The notes under the pieces are model-generated. The model had not been told where the DNA came from. It worked only from the letters and a program-made list of their open reading frames with translations, and ran no database searches. This document shows positions 52,655 to 61,097 of a DNA stretch of 64,000 nucleotides, piece after piece (the first letter of the stretch is position 1; the number at the start of each line of letters is the position of its first letter). This stretch comes from Alteriqipengyuania abyssalis (GTDB taxonomy: Bacteria > Pseudomonadota > Alphaproteobacteria > Sphingomonadales > Sphingomonadaceae). The stretch lies in NCBI RefSeq assembly GCF_019857185.1, contig NZ_JAHWXP010000001.1:124001-188000 (forward strand). Direction: 5' to 3'. A program made the position numbers and the translations under genes.

Positions 52655-53773
52655 GTGCAAATAGATCGACTTATGGATGAAAAAATGTTCGAATGGCCTT
52701 GGCCGGCGGGCGCTGGCGCCGATCATATTCTAAAGCGCCAATGGGAACTCGTCGATTTGCTGTCGAGCAGGTCGCCGATCTTTCTCGACACCAATTTCTG
52801 GGTCATGGCGCGCCAAGCGGCATTCGAAGAAAGCGAAGAACCGGAAAAAATTTCTCTCCTCGGCGCGCTGAGGCTGGCGGTGGAGTCCGGAAAATTCTTC
52901 TTCCCGATTACAAGCGATCTCATCGCAGAATTCAGCAAGCAAACTCCTGAACGCCTTGAGCGAACGATGCTGCTTGTTGACCGGCTGAGTCTCGGTGTTG
53001 TGATGGTGCCGCACCACGAACGTACGGCGATCGAGATGGAAGCGTTCAACGCAAGGGCGTTTCCGGACCATCCGCCAGCTCCACGCCCTCTATGGACCTG
53101 TTACGCCTTTGCGCTTGGCTATGAGGATATGTGTCCCCCTAACGTGGAGGCAAACGACGCGCTCTTGGTTGCGCTCGCTCAAGAGGCCTGGATGGGGCAG
53201 CCGTCGATGCTCGCGAAGATGGTGCCGCCCGAGCTCTTCGCGTCTCGGTCGGAGAGTGAACGAATGGCGGCATATTTAAATGAGCAGGAAGCGCTCCATG
53301 CTCATGAGATCGACAGCCACGCCACCGCATTGCGAATTGAGATTGCGGGTGCGGCGAGCATGCTTACGGGCATCGCTGCCCGCGAATATCGGCGCATGGC
53401 GGCGGCAGCCGGACACGACCGTGAGGCAGGCGACATAGAAGACAGCATTAGGGTTGGCAGACGCGTCACTGGCATGCTCGCTCAGGCGCTAGAGAAGGAC
53501 GAACATCGGCGCGCCTTCGGCAGCCTCTACGTACCCGCAATGCTGCACGCGGCTGTGCGATCGGAAAGGAAACGCAAAATCAAACCTAACGACATCTTCG
53601 ACTTTCGCCACGCGGCCGCGGCGCTTCCCTACTGCCGCGCCTTCATGACAGACGGCCCGCTGCGTAGTCTGATCACGAGCGGCCATGTCCGTCTCGACCG
53701 GCTCTACGGTTGCGAGGTCGTGGCGACGCCCGCCGAGGCGATAGAGCTAATCGGCCGCCTGGCCCTCAGCTGA
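52655..53773 (+). CDS. PIN-domain-containing protein
   Basis: 372 aa from a GTG with GAGG 9 nt upstream; an ATG at 52673 is an alternative. The PIN fold shows Asp45-x-Asn47 in PIFLDTNFWVMAR, an acidic residue in SDLIAEFSKQ (~88) and the C-terminal block NDIFDFRHAAAALPYCRAFMTDGPLRSLI with Asp ~314 and ~332. A long helical insertion separates the halves, so it is much larger than VapC toxins (~130 aa) and has no antitoxin gene next to it. Probable RNase of a defence or stress system. GNAT gene follows. Confidence 0.7.
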   Translation: MQIDRLMDEKMFEWPWPAGAGADHILKRQWELVDLLSSRSPIFLDTNFWVMARQAAFEESEEPEKISLLGALRLAVESGKFFFPITSDLIAEFSKQTPERLERTMLLVDRLSLGVVMVPHHERTAIEMEAFNARAFPDHPPAPRPLWTCYAFALGYEDMCPPNVEANDALLVALAQEAWMGQPSMLAKMVPPELFASRSESERMAAYLNEQEALHAHEIDSHATALRIEIAGAASMLTGIAAREYRRMAAAAGHDREAGDIEDSIRVGRRVTGMLAQALEKDEHRRAFGSLYVPAMLHAAVRSERKRKIKPNDIFDFRHAAAALPYCRAFMTDGPLRSLITSGHVRLDRLYGCEVVATPAEAIELIGRLALS

Positions 53774-53832
53774 TGTCAAGGCTGCGCTACGCCGAAAATT
53801 GCAGTCGTGCAGACCCGGAGGTATCAGGATGT

Positions 53833-54321
53833 ATGACCATACGTACTGGAAAACCTTCCGAGTTCGTTCCATCGGATAAAGCCGCTTTTGTTGAGTTCGT
53901 CGCCGCGGCTGGCGAGGTCGATCGGGCCATCCTGCCAAGGTTGGTCGACGATGCAGTGGCGCTGGTCATGCTCTTCGAGCGCGACGAACTGATCGGCACG
54001 GCAGCGATCAAAACCCCCTATTCTGCACACCGGCGCGGCGAATTCGCGAAGGCAAACGTCGCGGACAACGCCGACGCGTTTCCACTCGAACTTGGCTGGG
54101 TCGTCGTGCACCCCGCGTACCGGAAACGTGGTCACGCGCCCGAATTGGTGCGCGCCGCAGTGGGCCTTGTGGCCAATCAGGGAGTCTATGCAACCACCAA
54201 GACGCCGCGGATGCTGACTATCCTGAGCGAATGTGGCTTCAAGTCGCTTGGCAAACCATATCCGTCTTTCCTCAAACCTGATGCGCTCTTGACATTGTTG
54301 GTCCGGCTGGCGGGGAGCTAA
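53833..54321 (+). CDS. GNAT-family N-acetyltransferase
   Basis: 162 aa. Motif A LELGWVVVHPAYRKRGHAPELVRAAVGLV contains the acetyl-CoA pattern R-x-x-G-x-A. I chose the ATG at 53833, with GGAGG about 12 nt upstream; an ATG at 53773 overlapping the PIN stop would add 20 residues of low quality. The substrate is unknown. It could act as an accessory of the PIN gene, or it may be independent cargo. Confidence 0.7.
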   Translation: MTIRTGKPSEFVPSDKAAFVEFVAAAGEVDRAILPRLVDDAVALVMLFERDELIGTAAIKTPYSAHRRGEFAKANVADNADAFPLELGWVVVHPAYRKRGHAPELVRAAVGLVANQGVYATTKTPRMLTILSECGFKSLGKPYPSFLKPDALLTLLVRLAGS

Positions 54322-54825
54322 TCACGACAGAAAGGTCAGCGCGCCGCGATAGAGCTGGTCGAGTTCTGCATCGGTAAAAATGCGTTGTGGCTGGTAGTCG
54401 AGCTGATCGTTGCGGCGTGCGGCGTCGGGTGTGGCGATATAAAGCCTTTGAGTGGGTTTCATTCGCGGCGCTATGTGGCTTGCGAGCAATTTTGGCGCTC
54501 CTGGTGAATAGGCGGTCGTCACTAGCGAGACATCGGCGATATATTCGCCAAACCGAACCCAAGCGTGCCCGTCCCAGTCGAGGTCGGTCTTAAGCCTGCC
54601 ACCCACTGGAGCGTAGCCGAAGACCGGAGAGCCTGTGATTAACAAGGCGCCGCCAACCAGTGTAGCTGAAGTATGGCCGAGATGGCGTAGCCTGCCAGTA
54701 TAAAGCGCGCTCATCATCACACAAGCACCCGCCTTTCGCGGAAATGCACGCAGTACATCGTGGCCGACCGACACAAGAGCGTCGAATTGTTCGTCACTCA
54801 AATCGGGTGGGCTTTCCGTCGGCAT
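54322..54825 (-). CDS. Transglutaminase-like/papain-fold small protein
   Basis: 167 aa. A possible catalytic triad, Cys35 in KAGACVMMSALYTG, His87 in WDGHAWVRF and Asp98 in YIADVS, in the order and spacing of transglutaminase-core cysteine peptidases. No signal peptide. It overlaps the stop of the 535-aa gene by one base and so is translationally coupled to it. It may process or modify a partner in this cluster. Catalysis is a guess from the triad. Confidence 0.6.
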   Translation of the reverse strand: MPTESPPDLSDEQFDALVSVGHDVLRAFPRKAGACVMMSALYTGRLRHLGHTSATLVGGALLITGSPVFGYAPVGGRLKTDLDWDGHAWVRFGEYIADVSLVTTAYSPGAPKLLASHIAPRMKPTQRLYIATPDAARRNDQLDYQPQRIFTDAELDQLYRGALTFLS

Positions 54826-56432
54826 CAGGTCAGCGTAGCCGTGATCCGGTTGAGTGTCGCAACGAAGCTCTGGAGCAATTGACGACCCTGCATGACGGGA
54901 GGCGAGCTATCGTCGACTGCAGCGCGCGCCTTGCCGCTCGCGATCTTGCTTGATCCGATGTGCGCATCGGCGAGACGGAGGTCGTATATGCCGAAGAGTG
55001 GTGCCATCATTGTTCTTGCGGCGGCGTTGGAGCCGTGATGCGCGGCAAGCTTCTCAAGCGCTTTCAGGGACCCCGGTTTCTTGTCGGTCTTCGGCAGGGC
55101 AATTGCGGCAATGATCGCGTCGATGTCGATGCGCTCGATGAATAGCCGGGTTAGTTCTTTCGACAACTCGAGCAATCCGTCCGGCTCGGCGGCAACAAAT
55201 CGGTGCGCCCGCCGGAGCAGCCCCTGAAGGCAATCGTGCTCACGCAGCAGCCGAGCGCCGTAGCGCGAGGAAAATGCAACATCGAGCGCGTCCATTGCTT
55301 GAGGCAGTCCCATCTCCGGCGCGATGGTAGCGGCGGGATTGACTTCCATCTGCGCGGCGAAGAGTTCGCGCGAAACGCCACCGTCCGGCGTGACGTTATG
55401 TGCACTCCACAATCGCTGTTCCCATGGTTGCAAGCTCCCGATGTCCTTGGCGAAAACGGTGATCAGTCCAATGTCATTGATTCCAAAATGCACACCATGG
55501 TTGGTCGCGCCGAGCGAACCAGTTTCTTCGGTCGCCCAGCGAAGTGTTGCACTGCGATGCCTAAGCAATGCCGAGGCGATCGTCGGCTCGAAATACAACC
55601 ACGTCATCGCCCCCGCCAATTGATTGGCCGCCGCGCGCGTTCCGTCATTTTCGAGCGCGAAAGTGGTGGTATGCGGATCGGCGTCGCCGCGGACGCGCGT
55701 GCTAAGCGTTCCTGGTTCGACCCATTCAGTCCGCCAGAGGGCACCCCTCGTCCAATAGTGATCAGTTGGATCGGGATAATCGGCCGCGACGGTCATGGCT
55801 TCGCGCCGATCTCGGTCTTGCTCATCGGCGAGGCGATCAGCGGGCCAGTCGTAAGGCGGCTTGTTTATGGTGACGGCAATTCGCTCGCGATAGCTCGAGC
55901 AATACAGCGCCATGCCGCGTGCGGCGAGATAGTCGCGCAGGAATTCCGCTTTGATCTCGATGAGAAATGGCTCGCCATCGTCGTTGCGCTTGAGCCTGAC
56001 GACCTCGATCCATCCTTCTTCGGGGCGAAACCAGCTATCCCCTTCTTGAATCAGCGCAAGCGCGACGCACAAATCCGGGTGCAGGTGCCAGATATTGCGA
56101 TTGCCCTGTTCAAGGTGCTGGTCGATCACGAGATTGATGCCGAGCGTCTTGTTCAAGCTTCGGAAGACGTCTGCGGCACTATAGCCCCAACGCTCAACAC
56201 CCGAGCGGTGCGGATTCACATCGAGATCTCCGGTCCACCCGAGCGTCTCGGCGGCCGCACGGTGTCCGTCTTCGACCGCTGCGGTAGCGATCCCGATCCA
56301 TTCCTCGAGACGATAAACATCGGGCTGGTCGGTTTCGAAAGAAGCGTCGGTGATCTTTCGCAACGGAATCCAGGACTTGCTCCGCAGCGGCAGAACGTCT
56401 CGCAGTTCAAAGTACGATTGAGGTATGGGCAC
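54825..56432 (-). CDS. Uncharacterised 535-aa protein, defence-like cluster
   Basis: No family recognised. The N-terminal ~300 residues are mixed alpha/beta with many Trp. A middle part reads TNHGVHFGINDIGLITVFAKDIGSLQPWEQRLWSAHNVTPDGGVSRELFAAQMEVNP, and the C-terminal ~160 residues are helical (LTRLFIERIDIDAIIAAIALP, LKALEKLAAHHGSNAAARTMMAPLFGIYDLR). The RLADAHIG stretch near the end is like the final helix of HEPN-type proteins, only suggestively. It sits in a minus-strand row with the transglutaminase-like and 201-aa genes. Confidence 0.6.
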   Translation of the reverse strand: MPIPQSYFELRDVLPLRSKSWIPLRKITDASFETDQPDVYRLEEWIGIATAAVEDGHRAAAETLGWTGDLDVNPHRSGVERWGYSAADVFRSLNKTLGINLVIDQHLEQGNRNIWHLHPDLCVALALIQEGDSWFRPEEGWIEVVRLKRNDDGEPFLIEIKAEFLRDYLAARGMALYCSSYRERIAVTINKPPYDWPADRLADEQDRDRREAMTVAADYPDPTDHYWTRGALWRTEWVEPGTLSTRVRGDADPHTTTFALENDGTRAAANQLAGAMTWLYFEPTIASALLRHRSATLRWATEETGSLGATNHGVHFGINDIGLITVFAKDIGSLQPWEQRLWSAHNVTPDGGVSRELFAAQMEVNPAATIAPEMGLPQAMDALDVAFSSRYGARLLREHDCLQGLLRRAHRFVAAEPDGLLELSKELTRLFIERIDIDAIIAAIALPKTDKKPGSLKALEKLAAHHGSNAAARTMMAPLFGIYDLRLADAHIGSSKIASGKARAAVDDSSPPVMQGRQLLQSFVATLNRITATLT

Positions 56433-56552
56433 GGTCAGAAACTCCTTGCCGATCCTATACCGGCAAGACCGCCGAATTCACCAAATGGCTCGAGCGCTAG
56501 GTCGGGAGCTGCCCTCAATCGAAGTCTGGCCGGTTGCTTTCTCGCCCGCTGC

Positions 56553-57158
56553 TCACAAAATCGGCTCGCGCACAGCCATAGGCAAGGGATCGGCATGACC
56601 CCAAAAGAGTATGATTGCGCGGGCGTACCGCTTGAGATCGTCGACCCGGATGCATAGCGACTCACTGGCGGGGGTGGATCCAGGTGCAAGGTCGACAAAA
56701 TCGTTCGTCTCGATGGCCCACAAATCGGGGGCGCGCGCCTGGAGGTCGGCGCTTGATCGGCCTTCGCCATGGCGAACGACATTGGCTACCAGATGCAATT
56801 CGTGAAGATCCTGCGAAATACCAATCGCATCTAGGTCGATAGACGCGATCTGGGCACACGCGGCGAGAAGCTTTTCGAGCCCTTGAGTGTTTCTTCCGTG
56901 CGCAACAGCCCAGCGACTGAGCTGCCGCTCGAAGAGACCATCGAGCGTCAGCGCGAAGGCCTTGGCGGCTTCGTCAGCGGTATGATTGTCGACCTGCGCC
57001 GCGCAGTGATCGAGAAACGCATCCATCGAGGCCGCTTCTCCCACGGTCAACACCCCGTGCCGGCGATGACCGGCAAGTGTGGGAACGATCACGCGTTGAT
57101 AGAAGCGATCGATATTCGCCTGAAACACGCGTGGCATTTGATCGGCTTCAACCATCAT
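56553..57158 (-). CDS. Uncharacterised helical 201-aa protein
   Basis: Mostly helical, with MPRVFQANIDRFYQRVIVPTLAGHRR at the start, a Trp-bearing middle (FERQLSRWAVAHG) and ELHLVANVVRHGEGRSSADLQARAPDL, which looks like a HEPN-type or cognate VxxH motif. No family is named. It starts 17 nt after the end of the Mrr-like frame and is probably transcribed with it. The gap to the next gene is 120 bp. Confidence 0.6.
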   Translation of the reverse strand: MMVEADQMPRVFQANIDRFYQRVIVPTLAGHRRHGVLTVGEAASMDAFLDHCAAQVDNHTADEAAKAFALTLDGLFERQLSRWAVAHGRNTQGLEKLLAACAQIASIDLDAIGISQDLHELHLVANVVRHGEGRSSADLQARAPDLWAIETNDFVDLAPGSTPASESLCIRVDDLKRYARAIILFWGHADPLPMAVREPIL

Positions 57159-57175
57159 GATCTACCGATAATTCA

Positions 57176-58248
57176 TCAGGCCGGAAGCGATCGTAGCTGC
57201 CGCTCGACACAATGATACACCGGGGGCGCCCATTGATATCCCCATCGCTGCGCCTGCACCTTGCGAAAGGCCGCTGCGACGGCACCGCTGTCGATTCCGG
57301 GCGACAGGGCCTCGATACGGCCGCGTAGCTCGTCGCGCGCGGCTTTCGCCGGCTTGTCGTCAGAGCGGTTGCTGATCGTGCCAAGCGACATTCCGATGCC
57401 CAGCGCGTTGCCTTCGACGACGTCCAGAAATGTCGTCGCGGCACGCACGCGAGTCGCGATCCGCTTGGCATGGTCCTCGACGTGGTCCCAGGATTTGCGG
57501 TCCTTTGACTTCTTGTTACAGCCGGTACGGATCTTGGCGAGGCTCTGTGCGATCACTGCCCTGTCTGCCTCGTCGAGCAGCTGAAACACGCGCCGCTCGA
57601 CGATGCGCAGAATGACCTCGAGCTGGTCGGTATCTTCCTGTGCCATCCAGCCGAATTCGCCGTAGAGCAGCTCGACGTAGTCCCACAGAAAAGGCCCGTA
57701 ATAACCGAGCTCAAGCGATGCGAGCAGGCGTTCGCGATTGACCGTCGCGGGGGGGGAAGATGGATCTGAGGATAGAAATTCCGCATGAGCTGGAGGTTAA
57801 GGGCAAGCCCCTCGACGATTTCGTCCCAGAAGATCATCGCCACCGCGAACTTGTCGGCCGCCACGCGTTTCTCCGACAGGAGGCGTACTTCCTGCTGAAT
57901 CTTCGCGTCGTGATCGGCTGAAGTTGCGATAAAAAGGGTATTGAGCTTGCCTTTGTAGTGTTCGGCATTGGCGATTTCGCTTGCGACGAGGGCGAGCTTG
58001 GGCGCCTGCGCGAAGTTCTTGCACTGGATCGCGACCGGGCGGCCGATCTCGTCAGCCCCGTAAATGTCGACCCCTGACTGCTTCTGCCCCGGGCGGCCGT
58101 TTTTCTGGAGATTGGGCGATCGCCAGCGCTGCGCCAAGGCCGCGAGGGTCATGCTCTCGAACTCCTGGAAGTCGTCGGGGCGGGGCAGAGTCATCGAAGA
58201 GATTGTCGGCATTGGGATCCTATAGCGACGGATCCGCAGCTTTTTCAT
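57176..58248 (-). pseudogene. Mrr-like restriction endonuclease gene, split by a frameshift at a G8 tract
   Basis: The frame from 58248 encodes FESMTLAALAQRW...GVDIYGADEIGRPVAIQCKNF, a PD-(D/E)xK fold with Asp and Q-x-K as in Mrr. It stops making sense after HLPPP at a run of eight G (plus strand, 57749-57756). The continuation (NRERLLASLELGYYGPFLWDYVELLYGEFGW, then to SLPA) lies in the next frame and ends at 57176. One extra base in the run, or removal of two, would restore a ~357-aa protein. It may be broken, phase-variable or a sequencing error. Start at 58248; MPTISSM at 58212 is an alternative. Confidence 0.72.
57749..57756. repeat. Homopolymer tract of eight G inside the Mrr-like gene
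   Basis: The tract is exactly where the two reading frames must join. Such tracts are prone to slippage. Confidence 0.8.
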
Positions 58249-58270
58249 TTTTTATCATCTTCGCCGGCCT

Positions 58271-59047
58271 ATGAGACGTTCTATGCTTCAGCTCACCAAT
58301 CGCGACTACGCACATTTCTATTTCGAGGACTTTGATCTCGATGCGCAGCTGATCGCTATCCGCGGCGCACTCGCTGCCGCGCGATCCGCGGCGAGCCAGG
58401 AAACCGACGAAATCGAAGCGCTTGCCAAACGCGCAAATGATATCGGCAGCGATCACCTTGTCGGCATGTGGACCGACGAAGTCCATGCCTCCGTCTATCA
58501 CGATGCAGCGCGGAGTGCCGCCGCTGTCGGCATGCTCGCACCCTTCATCGAGAATCTCTTCGTCGGTATCTTTCGGGGCATCGGCAAGATGAGTGATGAC
58601 GTGTTGGGGCACGATTCAGCATCTGAACGCTCGGTCCGAGCAGTCGCCGGGTTTTGGGATCCGCACTTCGCCTATGCAAAGAGGGAGATCCGCGACGATC
58701 TCGTCACGGGCATTCTTCAACTCTCGGCGGTATCGAAACTCGAACCCCATCTTCCCGCTGATTTGAAGCCTGTGCTCGAGGCTCTCTTTGGTTACCGCAA
58801 CAAGGTTCTCCATAACGGGTTTGAATGGCCGATCGACGAGCGTGAGTCGTTCGCCAATCGAGTCAAAACTTGGCCTGCTGGCTGGTTCGAGTCTGCGACG
58901 AGCAACGGACGGCCTTGGGTTTGGTATTTGTCGGACCCCTTCATCGAACGGGTCGTGGAACTTATCGACGAGGTGCTGGATGCCGCCGGACAGCACGTGC
59001 GGCTCCACTTTGCACCAGAGATCGGTTCGAAAGAGAATGACGCTTGA
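58271..59047 (+). CDS. HEPN-like 258-aa protein
   Basis: Helical throughout. ALFGYRNKVLHNGFEWP carries the HEPN-type R-N-x-x-x-H motif, typical of ribonucleases in abortive defence. The N-terminal part (ADLTNRDYAHFYFEDFDLDAQL-like region and ARSAAAVGMLAPFIENLFVGIFRGIG) is a helical bundle common in such proteins. Its start is 22 bp from the start of the Mrr-like gene on the other strand, so the two share a promoter region. An ATG at 58283 is an alternative start. Confidence 0.65.
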   Translation: MRRSMLQLTNRDYAHFYFEDFDLDAQLIAIRGALAAARSAASQETDEIEALAKRANDIGSDHLVGMWTDEVHASVYHDAARSAAAVGMLAPFIENLFVGIFRGIGKMSDDVLGHDSASERSVRAVAGFWDPHFAYAKREIRDDLVTGILQLSAVSKLEPHLPADLKPVLEALFGYRNKVLHNGFEWPIDERESFANRVKTWPAGWFESATSNGRPWVWYLSDPFIERVVELIDEVLDAAGQHVRLHFAPEIGSKENDA

Positions 59048-59153
59048 GCCTTTACTGTTTTGACCGTGGCATACCGGCGCAGCAGCTCTGCGTCCGAAGG
59101 TCAGATGTGGAGACTAGAGGTCCCGTATGATGGACAGTGCTTGAGGCCAGAAT

Positions 59154-61067
59154 CTAATCGGGCGTGTCGACCTCATGGCCAATTTGCGTGTCATTCTGGT
59201 CCGCCCTTAGCTGGATATCGAATTTCAAGTCCTCGTTGCGGAGCAGTGTAAGGCGACTGCACCTTGCGGCATTTGCAGGCCAATCCACAGGCGCATCAAG
59301 CTCGGGGGCCCGATCGACAAGGGCGTCGCGAAAGGCTTCAATCCAGCTGCTGGCCGGCATGTCGGGGCGAACAATTGTGACAGCGTCGGCAAGTAGCAGC
59401 GAAACGCACCCGGCTTCGCCCTCGATCGAGAGGGTGGTCAAGACGCCTTCGGCTCGCCAGCTGATCGAAAGCGCGATTCGTTCAAGTAGACCGGTGTCGA
59501 GATCATCGGATATTGCTCTTGCAAGCGGTTCGGCGACAGCGATCCATTCCGTTTCGCTCGGTGGGTCACCAGGGAGAAGAATTCGCGCAAGGTTGGCTCG
59601 CGTGCTCCTTGCGGCAATCCATGAGGTGCTGCTGTCCACCCATTGACGCATCAGGGCTCCTACTTCGCCTTGAGCGACTTCGGCTACTTGCACTGGCCTG
59701 CCATCCAGCTCGATAGTTTGATCGGCGACCACTTGCGTCTGAACTGTCGAGAGCGGGGACGCTTTTTCAAGACAAAGGAAAGCGCCAAGCGCAGGTAGAC
59801 TCCTTTGTTTATGGCGACCCGGTGGCGTGTACGCTTCGGCGAGGTCCTCCTCGGGCGCACCAAGGTACTCTGGGATCAGACGGTTGCCACGATACCAGTC
59901 TGTGAGAACGCGTTTCCACATTGAGACTGGCAGCGCACCATCCAGTCGGAACAGTTTGGTGTAGTCGGAATGTTTGCCGGCACGGTCGATCCTGCGCTCA
60001 ATCCGCTCCAGGTAGGCCTCGCTCGGATAGGCGCGGATAGCGCCGTCGAAGTGGGCTAGGTCACTTTTGGCTAGGTCATATTCTGCATGCGCATAGCGGC
60101 ACCCGTACATCCCATCGGGTAGTCCCGGGCTCTCATCGTCGATCAGCTCCTCAATCTCGAACGTGCGAATTTCGGAGAGGAGGCCGGGCGTTGAACGAGT
60201 TTCGGGGTCTTTCCACCAGATCTGAGTCTTGTCGATGCGCGAGTAGTGGCGATCGCCGTCATTGCTCTTGTGCTCTGCCACGCCTGCCGGAATAGAAGCG
60301 ATGTCGTCATCGTATTTGGGACCGTGCCAATATTCGAGTTCAATCCGCGAGTGCGAGCTCTCGGGCAACCCAATGACGTCCGGATCCAAGCGCAGGCGGG
60401 CAGTCATGCCTTCCAACGCGGCGGCATCAGAGAAACTTCGCAGCACATACGCGTTGAGGCTGTTGCGGAGCGATAAGCTGCGTCGAAAGTAGCGATGCGC
60501 GAACAGCAATATGTCGCGTTCGGGCTCGTGAAAAACTCCCGGCTGTACCTCGCGTGTCCGTTCCCGAAGATAGTTGAAGTTGACCAAGCCGTCCTTGTCG
60601 ACATGCTCGCTGCCGAGCGCAAAGAATTCGGGGAACATTGCGGACGCAAGGCCGGGCTCGATCGCGCCTGCGGCCTCGCCGTGCCAGAGCCGCATTGCCG
60701 AGGTTGCATGATTCGCCACCCTGGCTTTGATGCCATCAGCGAAGGGTTCGATCTGGCGGGCCTGGGACCAATTCGCAAAGCCTTGGATTAGCGCGCCGAT
60801 CCTTTCGTGATCTTCCTCTGTTTCGGGCAGAAACACACGACCGAGTTGGCGCGCCATGTCCCGGGATAAATAGATGCCGCGTGGCTCGCTCCAACCGACT
60901 GGTCGGCACAGGTCGTGCGCCAGATTAGCGGGCATTCCATACGGGATATTCGACGCGATTGCGGCAGCGAGCGGGGTTTCCATCGACTCTACCAACGTCG
61001 CCAGCGGCAACAACATGTTTTGCCGGTTGACGCCGTCGGTGACGAAAACAGCGACATCGGTCTTCAT
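59154..61067 (-). CDS. Uncharacterised 637-aa protein (partner of the large right-edge gene)
   Basis: No family recognised. The N-terminus (MKTDVAVFVTDGVNRQNMLLPLATLVESM) is a possible strand-turn-helix; middle regions mention SHSRIELEYWHGPKYDDDIA, and the C-terminal ~200 residues are helical and end in FDIQLRADQNDTQIG. No Walker, nuclease or membrane motif is visible. It follows the large gene by 30 bp on the same strand and is probably co-transcribed. Together they look like two parts of one system. Confidence 0.6.
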   Translation of the reverse strand: MKTDVAVFVTDGVNRQNMLLPLATLVESMETPLAAAIASNIPYGMPANLAHDLCRPVGWSEPRGIYLSRDMARQLGRVFLPETEEDHERIGALIQGFANWSQARQIEPFADGIKARVANHATSAMRLWHGEAAGAIEPGLASAMFPEFFALGSEHVDKDGLVNFNYLRERTREVQPGVFHEPERDILLFAHRYFRRSLSLRNSLNAYVLRSFSDAAALEGMTARLRLDPDVIGLPESSHSRIELEYWHGPKYDDDIASIPAGVAEHKSNDGDRHYSRIDKTQIWWKDPETRSTPGLLSEIRTFEIEELIDDESPGLPDGMYGCRYAHAEYDLAKSDLAHFDGAIRAYPSEAYLERIERRIDRAGKHSDYTKLFRLDGALPVSMWKRVLTDWYRGNRLIPEYLGAPEEDLAEAYTPPGRHKQRSLPALGAFLCLEKASPLSTVQTQVVADQTIELDGRPVQVAEVAQGEVGALMRQWVDSSTSWIAARSTRANLARILLPGDPPSETEWIAVAEPLARAISDDLDTGLLERIALSISWRAEGVLTTLSIEGEAGCVSLLLADAVTIVRPDMPASSWIEAFRDALVDRAPELDAPVDWPANAARCSRLTLLRNEDLKFDIQLRADQNDTQIGHEVDTPD

Positions 61068-61097
61068 TTTACTCCCTCTACGAACATCGGAAATGGG

